Origin: Selaginella tamariscina
Lineage: Eukaryota > Streptophyta > Lycopodiopsida > Selaginellales > Selaginellaceae
DNA length: 64,000 nucleotides
Reading direction: 5' to 3'
Assembly: GCA_003024785.1 (NCBI GenBank)
Contig: PUQB01000301.1
Span: 153,177 to 217,176, forward strand
Of the stretch, positions 13,075 through 25,092 are shown one piece after another (positions within the stretch are counted from its first letter, which is position 1; each line of letters opens with the position of its first letter). The translations under genes were made by a program, and so were the position numbers. The notes below the pieces were generated by a model. The model saw only the letters and a program-made list of their open reading frames with translations, did not search any database and was not told the DNA's origin.

Positions 13075-16000
13075 TTGGACGTAGGTGCAGGCTCCATTGG
13101 TGCTGCTCATACCATTCCATCACTTAAGTTTCCTGTACACATTCATCTTAATAATCGAGAGCTCATGGAGTTTGCCTTGTTAGACACTGGTGCAAATGCA
13201 TGCTTCATGGATGACACTTTTGCAACTCAACATGGCATTTCGGTGGTGAAGTTGAAGCGTGCAGTTCCTGTAGAGGTGGCCGATGGGCGTCTGATTGCTT
13301 CTGGCGCAGTTACCCATGCTACCAACCTCTCTCCTGCAGTATGGCACATTCAACTGTTCAATTTCCTTCAACTTGATCAAGACTCGGTCGACTCCCATCA
13401 TTTTGGGCATGCCATGGTTCGTTGTTGCAAATCCGCAGATCGACTGGAGGTCTAGGACGCTCACGTTTTCCTCTCCGACAGCTAGGATCAATCCTGTACC
13501 TTCCTGTGTGCAGGATACATCCTTAGTATCTGAGGCAGTACAAGCTACAGGATTGACCGTGCCTGTTCCTGTACCAGTGTTGAAGACTCCTCCTCGACAG
13601 GATTCACCTCATGTCAGTTCCTCAGCACATCCGCAGGCTCTCTCCACTCCTGTAAGTTTGTGTTTCCTGTACAGGGTTCTTCCAATCCTGTATCAGTGTC
13701 GAAGGTTCCTCCTCAACAGGATCCACCTCCTGTTGATTCGTCAGCACATTCGCAGGCTTTCCCACTCTGCGCAACCACGGACTCCTGTACAGGATTCTTC
13801 CAATCCTGTACACTCGTCAACATCCACACAGGTTTTTTCCAATCCTGCCTCTTTCTGTTACCTGCTTCTGTTCCACCCCCCAAGATCCTTCCTCTTTTTC
13901 AGTCACAGCTCCCTCCTTCTCCTCTCCGAGTTCTTACCACTACCATGCATGAACTCGCCACTGATCCTGCTCCTTTCCACCTTTTTGCCTTTCAAGTAAC
14001 TCCTACGTCCTCTTCTACCTTTCCTGTATCCGACTCTCCTGTTTTCAATCTCCTTCTCCTACTCCTTCTCCTTCTCCTCCTTCTTCCTACCATCCAAGTA
14101 CACTTTAAGGACGTTTTTGACAAGCACAAGGCTGCAGTTCTTCCTGTTCACAGGTCCTACGACTGTCCTATTGATCTTGCGGAAGGAAAGACTCCACCGT
14201 TCGGACCGATTTATGCATTGTCACCCACAGAGTTGGAGGTTCTTCGTCAGTACATCGAGGACAACTTGGCATCCGGCTTCATTCGTCACTCAAAGTCCCC
14301 TGCAGGAGCGCCTATCTTCTTTGTCAAGAAGAAGGATGGGAGTTTACGTTTGGTTGTGGACTACAGGGGTTTGAATCAAGTCACCATTCGGAATCGGTAC
14401 CCGTTGCCATTGATCCCGGAACTTCTCGATCGGCTGCGAGGAGCAAAGGTGTTCACGAAGATCGACTTACGAGGGGCCTACAACCTTGTACGGATTCGTC
14501 CAGGCGATGAGTGGAAGACTGCCTTTCGTACAAGGTATGGACACTTCGAGTACACGGTAATGCCTTTCGGCCTTACCAATGCCCAGCCGTGTTCCAACAC
14601 ATGGTGAACGACATCTTTCGTGACTTCTTGGACCAGTTTGTGGTGATCTACCTCGACGACATTTTGATTTTCTCCAAGGACCAGGCGGCACATGACAAGC
14701 ATGTACGATTAGTTCTACAGCGGCTTCGCGAGCATGGCCTGTATGCGAAGTTGGAGAAGTGTTTTTTCGATAGGGATTCGTGGAGTTCTTGGGCTACATC
14801 GTCTCTCCTGCTGGCGTTTCCATGGACATGCACAAGGTGAAGACCATCGTGGAGTGGGAGAGGCCCAAGTCTACGAGATGTACAATGTTTCCTTGGCTTT
14901 GCAAACTTCTACAGGCGGTTCATACAGGACTTCTCCAAGCGTGTACTTCCACTCACAGAACTCACCAAGCGCACAGGGTTTTCTCTTGGTCCGACAAGGC
15001 GGAACATGCATTCACAACACTCAAGGACGCCTTCACGACAGCTCCGATTTTAGCACATCCTGACCCTTCTCATCCTTTCTTCATGTTGAAGCAGATGCCT
15101 CGGATTTTGCAGTAGGATCCGTCCTATACAAGTTGGAGAAGACAAGTTGCTTCATCCTGTAGCTTTTCACTCTCGTAAGTTCCTTCGGCGGAGATCAATT
15201 ACGAGATTCATGACAAGGAACTCAAGGCCATTGTGGATTCGTTTGAGGAGTGGCGGCATTTCCTGGAAGGTGCTGCACATCCTGTACAAGTTCTTACGGA
15301 TCACAAGAACCTGGAGTATTTCAAACGGCTCGAGTTCTCAGTCGGCGACAGGCTAGGTGGGCAGTTCCTATCACGTTTTGACTTCGTCATCGTCTACAGG
15401 CCCGGTTTTCGGAATGGCAAGGCGGACGCATTGTCTAGGCGCTCTTACCTTGCACGCCCGGGATCCTGCATTTGACTGTCAAAGGCAAGTGTTGTTGGGT
15501 CCTGATCGATTCCGGCTTGCGGCACTGCAGGTTCATCAGGCTCCAGCAAATTCAACACTCCTACAGGACGTCCGTTCGCAGTTGGCTACAGACGACTTGG
15601 CAAAGAATGTGTTCTCACACATTCATCCTGACGTTGCAAGTTCCTCTTCCTCCAGTTCCCGTCCAGACTACAACCTGTTCACCATACAGGATGGACTCCT
15701 GTACCGGGAAGGTCTCCTGTACGTTCCTGTTGGTATTTCCAGGACTCGTGTGGTACAGGATTGTCATGATACCCCGGCTACAGGACATTTTGGTGTGGCC
15801 AAGACAGTGGAGTTGGTGACTCGCAACTATTGGTGGCCTGGGTTGCGAGGTTTTGTGGAGAGGTTTGTACGGAGTTGTGACACTTGTAAGGTCGAAGATG
15901 CCTCATCATGCACCCTCTGGTCTTCTTCGTCCTCTTCCTGTTCCTTCTGCTCCTTGGAGATCCATTTCTATGGATTTCCTCACAGATCTTCCTCCTTCTC

Positions 16001-17035
16001 GTGGATTCGATGCAGTTCTTGTGGTGGTTGACCGTTTCACCAAGCAGGCTCATTTCCTACCCTGCAACAAGACAGCTACAGGTCAGACAACTGCCGAGTT
16101 GGTGATCCGTGAGGTGTTCCGACATCATGGTCTTCCTGAGAGCATTGTTTCCGATCGAGGTCCACAATTCATGTCCAAGTTTTGGCAGAGCTTCTTCGGA
16201 GTCTACAGGTTAAAGCGGATCTTTCTTCAGGATATCACCAAAACTGATGGGCAGTCCGAACGCACAATTCAGACCTTGGAACAGTATCTTCGTTGCTTCA
16301 TCAGTTACCAGCAGGACAACTGGTTGGACCTTCTTCCAATGGCGGAGTTTGCCTACAACAACTCCGTTCACGCATCTACAGGACAGACACCTTTCTTTGC
16401 TCTTACAGGCCACCATCCACGTTTTGACTTTGCTCCTCCCGCTTCTCCTTCTTCCGCTCCTGCAGTACAGGATCGTCTCAGCATCTTCGTCAGGTACAGG
16501 ATGATCTCCAGGTTCATCTTCAGCAGGCACAGGAACGATACAAGCATCATGCTGATGCTCACCGTCAGCCGGCACCTGCATACAAGATTGGTGATCTCGT
16601 GTGGCTTCTTCGTCGACACATTCGCACCAACAGGCCTTCTTCTAAGTTGGATTTTCAACGATTGGGCCCTTACAGGATCGTGGCGGAGGTAAATCCTGTA
16701 GCTTTCCGACTCGAGTTACCATCCACGGTGAAACTTCATCCTGTGTTTCACACCTCCTTGTTGGAGCCGTATCATCCTTCTTCTCTTCCCGGTCGTGTTT
16801 CTTCTCCTCCCCCTCCTGTGGTCATTGACACTGAACCTGAGTACGAAGTTGCAGCCATCCTTGATTCTCGTCTTCATCGCGCCAACTCCAATACTTGGTG
16901 GATTGGAAAGGTTATTTGCCTACTGATCGCACTTGGGAACCTGCATCCAACTTACTCCATGCTTCTTCCAAGGTTGCTGCCTTCCATCGGCATTATCCTG
17001 CTAAACCAGGTCCCAAGACTCGTGGAACTCGTCTT
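13075..17035 (+). pseudogene. pol region of the chromovirus (fossil)
   Basis: Aspartic protease LLDTGANACFMDD (about 13,175-13,215); reverse transcriptase with [18 protein letters not shown] (about 14,355-14,410) and the catalytic [11 protein letters not shown] (about 14,640-14,675); RNase H with HKNLEYF (about 15,300-15,325); integrase zinc-binding region near 15,770-15,890 and core with KTDGQSERTIQTLEQYL (about 16,240-16,290); chromodomain-like EYEVAAILDSR near 16,840. Proline- and leucine-rich low-complexity sequence lies between protease and RT. Not intact. Confidence 0.88.
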
Positions 17036-17048
17036 TAGGGAGAGGTGC

Positions 17049-17631
17049 TGTCACGACCCGATACAGGATACAGGATTCCGGATACAGGATACAGGATTTC
17101 GGATACAGGATAGGTTTAGGATTTCCTACAGGATTCCGGACACAGGATACGGTTGCAGGATATTCCTACAGGATATGCCACAGGATATGCCTAGAGGATA
17201 AGGGACATGTGGACTCATCTTAGCCTCTGCATGCATGCAATCACTTTTGCATGCATGCAACCACTTTTAGCACTCATGCCTAGATTAGCTCTTGGAGTTG
17301 TGAGCATAAAAGCTCCGACCTAATTGTTGTACAATCAGTTACTATCAACACCAGTCTTACTACGATCAATCTCGTCTTGTTTGTTCTTGTCTTGTTTCCT
17401 GTCCTCTCCTGTCTCGCTCCTGTTTCCTGTCCTGCTCCTGGATCCTGTCCTGTTCTTCTTTTCTGGATCCTATCCTGCGCCTTCCTGTCTTGCTCCTGGA
17501 TCCTCCTGTTCCTGTCCTAGTTCCTTCCTTCTCGGTCCTGTCCTGAGTCAAGTTCCTATTCTTGGAATCCTGTTCTCTTCTTGGTTCTTGGAATCCTGTT
17601 CTCTTCCTGGTTCCTGGATCGTGGCCTGATA
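17049..17631 (+). repeat. 3' LTR of the chromovirus
   Basis: 583 bp starting TGTCACGACCC and ending CTGATA, colinear with the 5' LTR. It differs mainly by length changes in the TCCTGTC-rich tract, as expected for slippage in a degenerate repeat. Confidence 0.9.
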
Positions 17632-18131
17632 AAGGTGGCACAATAGAGGGTTGTGCCTTGATGACACAAGCTAGAGCTTGCAGCGGAAGAAGAGTAACGG
17701 ACTCAATCATGAACCCAGGAACCCTCACTCCTGCATACTCTACCTTATTTATGTGATGGACCCCCCCCCCCCCCCCCCTCTTTTCCTACATGTGTAAGTG
17801 GGTTGGCATGGAATTTTTAGCCCCTTAGATAAATTAACTGGATGAGCCTATAACTCACCCTTGCTCTACTTAACACGCCAAACTCATCTACATTAATCAA
17901 TTAACTTAACTAGAACGTCAAAATTGAGGGTGGGTTTTCTAGAAGGTAAGTTCTAGCTTCGCTTAGAGTTTCTTACAACCTAATGACACCTGGCCAACCA
18001 TCACCAATACCCAAGTGCACTAAGCGGGCTTGTTTCCTACTACATCTAAGGTCCATCAACATAATATAGTAGGTAACAATAGTTAATGTTCAAAGTAAAA
18101 TGTCAATTCATTGTTAAACTATGACAACTCC

Positions 18132-19092
18132 TCCCAAATTGCAATCATCTCATGGTGAGCTAATTGGTGTTGATTTGATGTGTGTCCACCACCTTGCAGC
18201 TTTATCCTTCAAGGTTATTGATACAGCTATCATAGCATGCTCGGTAGTCAGTTCTTGTGCAATAAGCAAGTTTGTTGCTATCTCCAACCAACTCATAGCC
18301 TCATATGCGGATTCTTCTTTACTAGTAAAGGCGGAACATGAAGACGATCTAACACCCTTCTCTTACCACCCGGTTCTTTGAGCAAGTTGATCTTCAATAG
18401 TATCCAACTGCTCACGAATCACCTCCAAGGAGCCAGTCACATACTTTTGAAATTGCTTGGAATCCTTTGCCATAGCATATAGTTCGAGCACAATTCTTGG
18501 TTTGTCCATCCTCATTGGTGTTGTCCTCTCCTTCCCATTGGTCACTCATCTCAAACCTTGCGCTCCAATATCAATTTATTAGGCACCACTACGTACAAAC
18601 TTGAGACCCTCACAAAACCACTTGACCTCCCTCCGAGCTATCTCTAGTCTCCATACACTGCTCTCCCAAAAGGCTTCTAATATTAGGGTGCTCCTAATTC
18701 CCCTTTTATACCTTAGATCTATATCCTTTTTGGATTCTTCTAGATCTATGTATAATCTTTAAGGAATGTTTTGCCTTTTTGGGGAATATTCTTTGATTCA
18801 TTATATGGGTGATAACAATATTTCACTTGGGTTAAGATTGTTTGAGGTAACACTGGCTCACCTAGTGCATGCAATTGAGTGGAGAATAGAAGAGGAAGAG
18901 GTTAGCATGGAAGAAGTGTCTGGATTGACTATGAGAAGGAAGTGCCATTGACGGCAATTGCTACACCACAATTACCAATGAAACTATACTAAAGCTTGCT
19001 TATACACTTTTGTATTCGCATCTAATATATAAGTCACATATATTTGTAAGTAATCTAAGTGTCTATTACTTATATATATTACTTCCATAACA
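18132..19092 (-). mobile_element. Right-hand part of the older Ty3 element: 5' LTR, primer site, start of gag
   Basis: On the minus strand the LTR begins TGTTATGGAAGT at 19,092. Near 18,560-18,590 there is an AATTGATATTGGAGCGC stretch resembling the tRNA-Met primer-binding site of plant LTR elements. The gag N-terminus follows (about 18,545 leftward), with KDKAARWWTHI near 18,190, a typical gag motif. It runs into the solo LTR at 18,126 and continues at 10,453. An old and broken element. Confidence 0.7.
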
Positions 19093-22000
19093 TTACCTGT
19101 CGCTCCTCATTCTTTGTTGCTCGGTGGTGGATAGCACGCTCCACTGGGATTGCCTGACTTTGTCAAACCAAATTGGGACACCGAGCATACAGCTGGAATA
19201 TCATCATCTCTTCATAATTGATGAATTTGTTTCTTCTTTGTTACTAGGTTTAAGGCCTCCTTAGCAAACTCGTCTTGAGGATATGTTATCACAAAGTTGA
19301 CATTGGTGGCAACATTATACAAAGATGACCTTTCTTACTAAGTGCATCAACCACCACATTGTCTTTTCCAGCTTTATGTCTGATTTCATGCTGAAATTGA
19401 GATAACTTCTGCTGCCATCTAACATACTTTGGCGATAACTTCGGTTGCGTTTCAAAGTACTTCAAAGTTACATTATCTGTCCAAACCATAGTGCCATGAC
19501 TTGGAAAATAATGACGTTAATACTCCAAAGAGTAACAATAATATACATTTCTTTTTCGTGAGTAGGCCATCGAATTTGTACAGCATCTGACTTTTTTCAA
19601 AAAGAAAGACACTGAATGTCCTTTTTGCTATAATAAACCACCAATTGCAAAGTTGAAAGCATCACACTTTACTTCAAATGGATATTCAAAAATCGACATC
19701 TACAAAACTGGCTTAAAAGAGATAGCTTCTTTAAGTTTAATGAATGCTCACTGGCATTCTGAAGTTCAATGCCAAGGAATGTCCTTCATGAGATTTGTCA
19801 ATGGGGTTGCTATCTTCGAGTAGTCTTTTATGAACCTACGATAATAACTTGTTAAACCAAGAAATGTTTTGACTTTATGCACATCTTTCAAAATTGTCCA
19901 CTTAGTAATAACTTGAGCTTTCTTGGGATCTATGGCAACTTTCCCACATGAAACTGAGTGTTCCAAGAAATTTATTTTAGTTTGACCAAATGTGCACTTA
20001 CTTTCCTTAATATACAATTGGTTCTCCCTCAATCATTGAAACACCTTTCATAAGTGTTTTACATGTTCCTCAATTGTTAAACTAAAGACAGAAATGTCAT
20101 CAATATACACTACCACAAACTCATCTAGATAGTCTCTAAACACATCATTCATTATCGTACAAAATGTTGTTGAAGCATTGCACAACCCGAATGGCAAGAC
20201 TAAAAACTCATATTATCCATAACACGTTCAAAAAAGGTCTTTCAATGTCATTCTCTACTACACTTGAATCTGATAATACCTGAATCTTAAGTTTATCTTT
20301 AAAAAATACTTCACCTTTGATAATCTATCAAACAAGTCATCTACTTGTGGAAGAGGATACTTATTTTTTATAGTTATTGCATTCAATGCTCAATAATCTA
20401 CACACATTCACATTGTACCATCCTTTTTCATTACAAACAGAATCGGCACACATATAGCGATCGACTAGGTCGAATATGTCCTAGACTAATCAATTCCATT
20501 AACTATCTCTTCAATTCCACCAACTTTTAAGGATTTAACCAATAAGGGGCTCTTGCTGGTGGAGACGAACCTGACAGAGTCTCTATCCTATGATCCACAC
20601 CTCAATGCGGAAGTAGTTCGGGTGGTAAGTCTTTTTGTAACATGTCCTTAAACATGTTTAAAAACTTTCAAAATAAGACCAGGGATAAATTCTTGACCAT
20701 CTTTTACCTTGACTTCACCAGTATCTAAAACCATTACTAGAAACACACGTTTCCGATGTCTAATTGCCTTACTCAACTGAGTTAAGATAAGGAACAAATC
20801 TTTATTAATTAGTGTTTCCATCTTGAGCATCATTTTTTTAACATCCTCTTTGTCTGTTGCAAGTGTGATTTGATTATCCCCGACTCCCTTCATTTTAACT
20901 ATATAGATGATGTACTTTGTGGGTGAGTGTGTGTGTGGTTGAGCCTAAGCTAAATACCATGCTTAACAAGAAACCAACACACCTTACCAAATATTACTGG
21001 GATGACCTTGGCTATTGGATGCAAAAGTACGACATGATTGGGAACATGATGAAATAATATATGTTATAAAATCATTTCATACCCTCAAATCCCGTCATAT
21101 TTAAGACAATTAAGTCTAGCTTAGCCTTCCAACTTTTGATTTGGATAAGAATTGTCCTTATTATATATTAGTATTTTGAAATTTTTTGCCAAAATTGATC
21201 TTTATTTCACTTATTTTTGTTACATCCAAATTTAATCAACGAGTTAAACTAATTAATATGAAGTTGTATATTGCTCCTATATTGATCATCATCATTCGGC
21301 CTCGTATCTTTCTTATTAAATATAACAAAGGGTTAGTTTTGTCTTGAATAACAAATAAGGCATGTTGTGTCTATCACAACATCACCTCTTCTAACTCGTC
21401 TTTCAAATCTTCAAGCGTTTTAGGTTTAACAACCTCCTCTTCTACTATTGCCTTGATGTGATGGTGCCTAACATTCTTAGCAACATGATTATAGCATTTT
21501 GAAGCTTCGCTTGTGGATTGCGGAGGAACAGACTTCAGAGCCGAGCTCTTGGCTTGCTGAGGTGGTGGTAGTGCTAACAATTTTCGAGGTTAAATGGGTC
21601 TTGATGTGTTCAAAAACTTTGAACTGTCAACAAAGGGACTTGCACTTCAAATTGATGGTGAATGAGTTGATTGCTTGTCGAACCTTCTATACCAAACGTT
21701 GGAGGGTAACTTTGTGGTTTAGGCTTTGGTTCATCACCTTTATTATACAAGTCTTTTAACAACATGCCATATGCAACCTTTTGAGTTGCCTCTTGACATT
21801 CATGATAGCTTGTTGGCTTGTACCTTAAAATCTCCCTTCAAGTCTTTTCATTTAAGCTAGCCATGAAGCAACTTCAAGCTTCATCATTGCTCATATTTGG
21901 GACCAAACGCTGTACACTTTTGAATCGATAAACATGGTCCATCGGGTTTCTCTGAACCAAATCAACACGTAATCGCAACCCAAGGTCATTTGGCATATAC

Positions 22001-22795
22001 TGCTTCTTGATCTTCTTTTTCATGCGTTTTCAACTATTTCAATGTTCATGTCCAAGTCTTAGCTTCTCCTTTGAGAAACTAATTGGCACACACAACCTTT
22101 TGTCTTTCTCACGAAAGTAGCCTTGAAATAACTTTCCATATTATACAACTAGTCATTTAGAACTTTTAGACTTTTGACCCTATAAAATTTGAAGGTTTGA
22201 CTGGCTTGAACTTACTGGAATCACTACCATCTTCATCTGCTGAAGAATCTAATCTAGAAGAACCTCATGCTTCTTTTTCTTTTTCCATGTGTCTAGTTGT
22301 GAAACATCTAATACTGCGGTAGCCACTAAAATCCGAACGGCAACATTATTGATCCAATCATTCAACCCTAAAACATTCTCTCGAAGTTCATTTAGAGCAT
22401 CCATTATTATGTTTTGCTAACCAAGCTGTTGTCTAACCTAGGGGGGTCAACTTGGATCAGCTTCATCCATCTCCTCATTTTGAGCCTTTACGACATCCCT
22501 CTCTACCTCAGGTTCTAGTTGCTTTCTCTTGCTCATCGTATTGAACCCTAGTTTCAACACTTGGAGAATACGCTTGGAATATTCCCAACACAAAGTTGAA
22601 AACACCATGCACAAGTTGTACACCCACACACATCAACTTGAACCAAACTCTATGTGCAAAATACATACATGTTAATCAAAAGTAACAAAGTAATTTCAAA
22701 AATTTAAAGTTATTTAAACATTGAAACACCTATGACTTTCGATCGTCCTACTGTCTGCAAAGAACTTCCTTTGATATTAAATATCAAAGTTTTAT
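19093..22795 (-). mobile_element. Ty3/gypsy fossil internal region
   Basis: Minus strand, right to left: gag start (SKRKQLEPEVERDV near 22,520), gag/protease region (about 20,650-21,580), RT (about 20,450-19,770, with KTFLGLTSYYRRFIKDYSK at about 19,810-19,870) and RNase H (KYVRWQQKLSQFQHEIRHKA near 19,370-19,430). Integrase is not seen. The repeat at 22,796-23,584 lies where its 5' LTR should be, which ties LTR family L to this element type. Broken in many places and clearly old. Confidence 0.75.
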
Positions 22796-23584
22796 CTAGT
22801 GCCACAAAGGAGGCTTGCCAGATGCCAACCCTAGAATTCCTCTTTGGAAACCCTACAAAATTTGGTTAAGTTACCCATATTAAGAACCCGTCTCTTAAGA
22901 ACTCACATCCCTAGTTAGCTAAGCTCACAGTCAAGGCTCACCTTGTGAGTCAGAATGTGTGGACTAGCAGAGATGAAGTATTGTTCCTAGCTGGGCATGA
23001 GTGAGGCAGCTAAAGCAAGGCCTCAAGCATTATCCTTATGAAACGTGAACTTAGCTTGCGAGCGGGCTAATAGACCAAAGAATTGACTAACTCCTTGGAC
23101 GTGACACACTGGTCATAAGGGTGAAATCTTGCCAACAATAAGGATAAGTTAACCTGAAGGTAGGGCGACACAACGAAAATTGTGCCTTGACGACAAACTT
23201 GCATCGATTGAAGAATAACGAACTCTCTTTTGAACATAGGAACTCTTACTACATATACTTTTATCTTGTTTATTTGACGGAACCCTAGCCCTTAATGTAA
23301 GGCAACCCTAGGGTTAGGTCAACCCTAGGGGTGTCACTAACTACTCTTTGAGGAAACCTAACTAGGAACGTCAAATTGGAGAAGAGTTTTTTAAAAGGGA
23401 AGTGCTACCTTCACTTAAAGTTTCTCAGACATGTAATGACAGCAAACCGAACTATCCCTAAACATTTATGTGCACTAAACAGGATGTTTCTCGCTACATC
23501 TAAGGTCCGTCAAATATAGTACAATAAGTAACAACAATCAACCTTCAAAAATAAAGAGTCCGAGTCGTAATAAAAACTATAACA
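22796..23584 (-). repeat. LTR copy of family L, probable 5' LTR of the neighbouring Ty3 fossil
   Basis: Shares with the copies at 1-1,926 the TTGTGCCTTGACGACA block (near 23,180) and the CATCTAAGGTCC...CAAATATAGTACAATA end region. It ends TATAACA, so on the minus strand it begins TGTTATAG. It is shorter than the solo LTR and lacks its outer part. Confidence 0.65.
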
Positions 23585-23676
23585 ATATGTTATCAAATTC
23601 ATTACGTGTCAAACAAACAAGAAAATATCAAAGTTAATAAATTAGGGCAAAACAGGGGATTCAATAAACCCTAGAT

Positions 23677-24968
23677 ATGGAGAGCACCAAGCGCAAGGTA
23701 CAGGAGGCTACGGCGGCACCCAAGAGGTCGAAGCGTTCTTTGCCCTCTTTCTCACAAACAAGCACGCGTATACTCACACACACACAACTGTATTGCAGAT
23801 AGAGAGAAAATGATGCTTTGCGTGGTGGAGAAAGCCAAGATGCCTGCGAGTGAAGCAGATAATTTGGACTACAAGGCATACAACAAGAACAAGCTTGTGA
23901 TGGCAAACAAGATGACATTGAGAGGTGTTGAGGCACGCTGTAAGGCTCACAGGGGTTTCTGCGACCAAGGGTCCAACAAGTATGATGGCTTGGTTTTGCT
24001 TATGGAGGATGGAATTTGCTATGCCGTGGACGTAATAACCCCTGTTCACGCTTGGGCTTGCCACAGACTGTGTACAGCACTCAACAACAAGCACTTTATG
24101 GCATCGGCAACGGGCTGTACCAAGATGGAATGGCTGGTTCAAGGGCAATGCAAATAAGCGGTCGGTTGAATCAGCTTCGTTCGGATCCAATGCAGCTGCC
24201 TCCAATACCCCGGGGAACAGGTTGCGATTCGTCCAACCATCGCTGGCCAGTGGGTATCATGAACTTTGGCTCTGCATAGACACTGCCTGAGCTTCTGGAC
24301 AATGGCGAGTCTTTGCTAGCTGTAAACCAACGAGTCCGGATCTTCATTGGGTTTAAGCAGTACGAGCTTAAGACGGAGCAGCTAGTGGCCGTTGTTCTAT
24401 ACAAGAAGGAAGGTGATGACACGATTATTGGAGAAGCCGTCAGCTTTGGCACCCGCGCCTTGGATGACGCCACTTTGCAGGTATAACACACACACACACA
24501 AAGTTAACATATAAGGTGTCCTCGGAATTATTGCTGACACACGCTTTGCTTGTTGTTAGGTACTTCAGAATCGGAAGATTGACGTGCGTGGCGTTGGGTG
24601 TGGGGATGAACCATGTGATAAGCCTGGAATCCAAGCTTATCAACTGAAGTTGCCGGGTGAGCAACCAGCTATGGGTCTGGACACCCGAGGACGGACAGGT
24701 TTACAGATTTGTTCGCAGTGCAAGCTTGGCTCGGTAACAACAGGCATATTCAACCAAAGCTTCAGGACGACTGCCTGTATCCTCATCCACCGCGCTTTAC
24801 ACCAGAGGAACTCAAAGCTTACAGGAGTTCACCGCAAAACCAGAGAACAAGTCGGTCACGCCCTTGAGAAAGTTTTTCATGGGCTTAGCACCCATTTGCC
24901 CTCCAGTCGTGCTTCCTCCTCCGGGAGGAAGTAGAAGTGCGCTGAGAGCCGAGCAGCCGCAGTCTTGA
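23677..24968 (+). CDS. Unrecognised gene, frame uncertain
   Basis: I do not recognise this family. An ATG at 23,677 opens a basic N-terminus (ESTKRKVQEATAAPKRSKRS), possibly nuclear. An acceptor CAG at about 23,798 leads to a clean frame through 24,157 with GVEARCKAHRGFCDQGSNKY and MEDGICYAVDVI. After a frame change, coding-like sequence resumes near 24,280 (TLPELLDNGESLLAVNQRVR, VAVVLYKKEGDDTIIGEAV) up to a donor at 24,481. An acceptor at about 24,559 starts a final exon with VLQNRKIDVRGVGCGDEPCD, WVWTPEDGQVYRF and PRFTPEELKAYRSS, in more than one frame. Coding character and splice signals are convincing. Three or more frame changes mean it is either decayed or carries assembly indels. It lies directly right of the repeat block. 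Confidence 0.5.
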
Positions 24969-25092
24969 GGAGATGGAAAGTATGTATACATTTTTACCAG
25001 TACAGAGGCTGGGCCAACGTTGGTCGTCTCTAAAAAATTAGAATTTTTAATAAAATACAAAAGCACGTTGTTTTTTTTTTATTAATTATTAA

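Larger units (their letters stand above)
11441..17631 (+). mobile_element. Ty3/gypsy chromovirus, nearly full length with both LTRs
   Basis: Two direct LTRs (11,441-12,007 and 17,049-17,631) both start TGTCACGACC, and a 5-bp target duplication AAGGT flanks the element (11,436-11,440 and 17,632-17,636). The internal order is gag, protease, reverse transcriptase, RNase H, integrase and a chromodomain-like C-terminus, which is the chromovirus arrangement. The LTRs are still clearly alike, so it is the youngest layer of this nest. It carries several breaks in gag-pol and is a fossil. It sits inside the solo LTR of family L. Confidence 0.93.
10459..18126. mobile_element. solo LTR of family L, itself interrupted by a nested Ty3 element
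   Basis: Starts TGTTAGAG and ends TATGACA (TG...CA), flanked by the 5-bp duplication ACTCC at 10,454-10,458 and 18,127-18,131. The sequence on both sides is gag of one older minus-strand Ty3 element, so this is a solo LTR insertion. About 1.5 kb belongs to the LTR; the rest is the nested element 11,441-17,631. The C run near 17,760-17,780 and the block near 17,640 match the copies at 1-1,926. Related copies are at 22,796-23,584 and 54,590-54,673. Confidence 0.85.

Noticed and set aside
18111-18145. Polypurine tract next to the TATGACA end, suggesting a 3' LTR of a full element
   Set aside because: The GGGAGGAGT is part of gag of the interrupted element, and the ACTCC target duplication shows a solo LTR instead.
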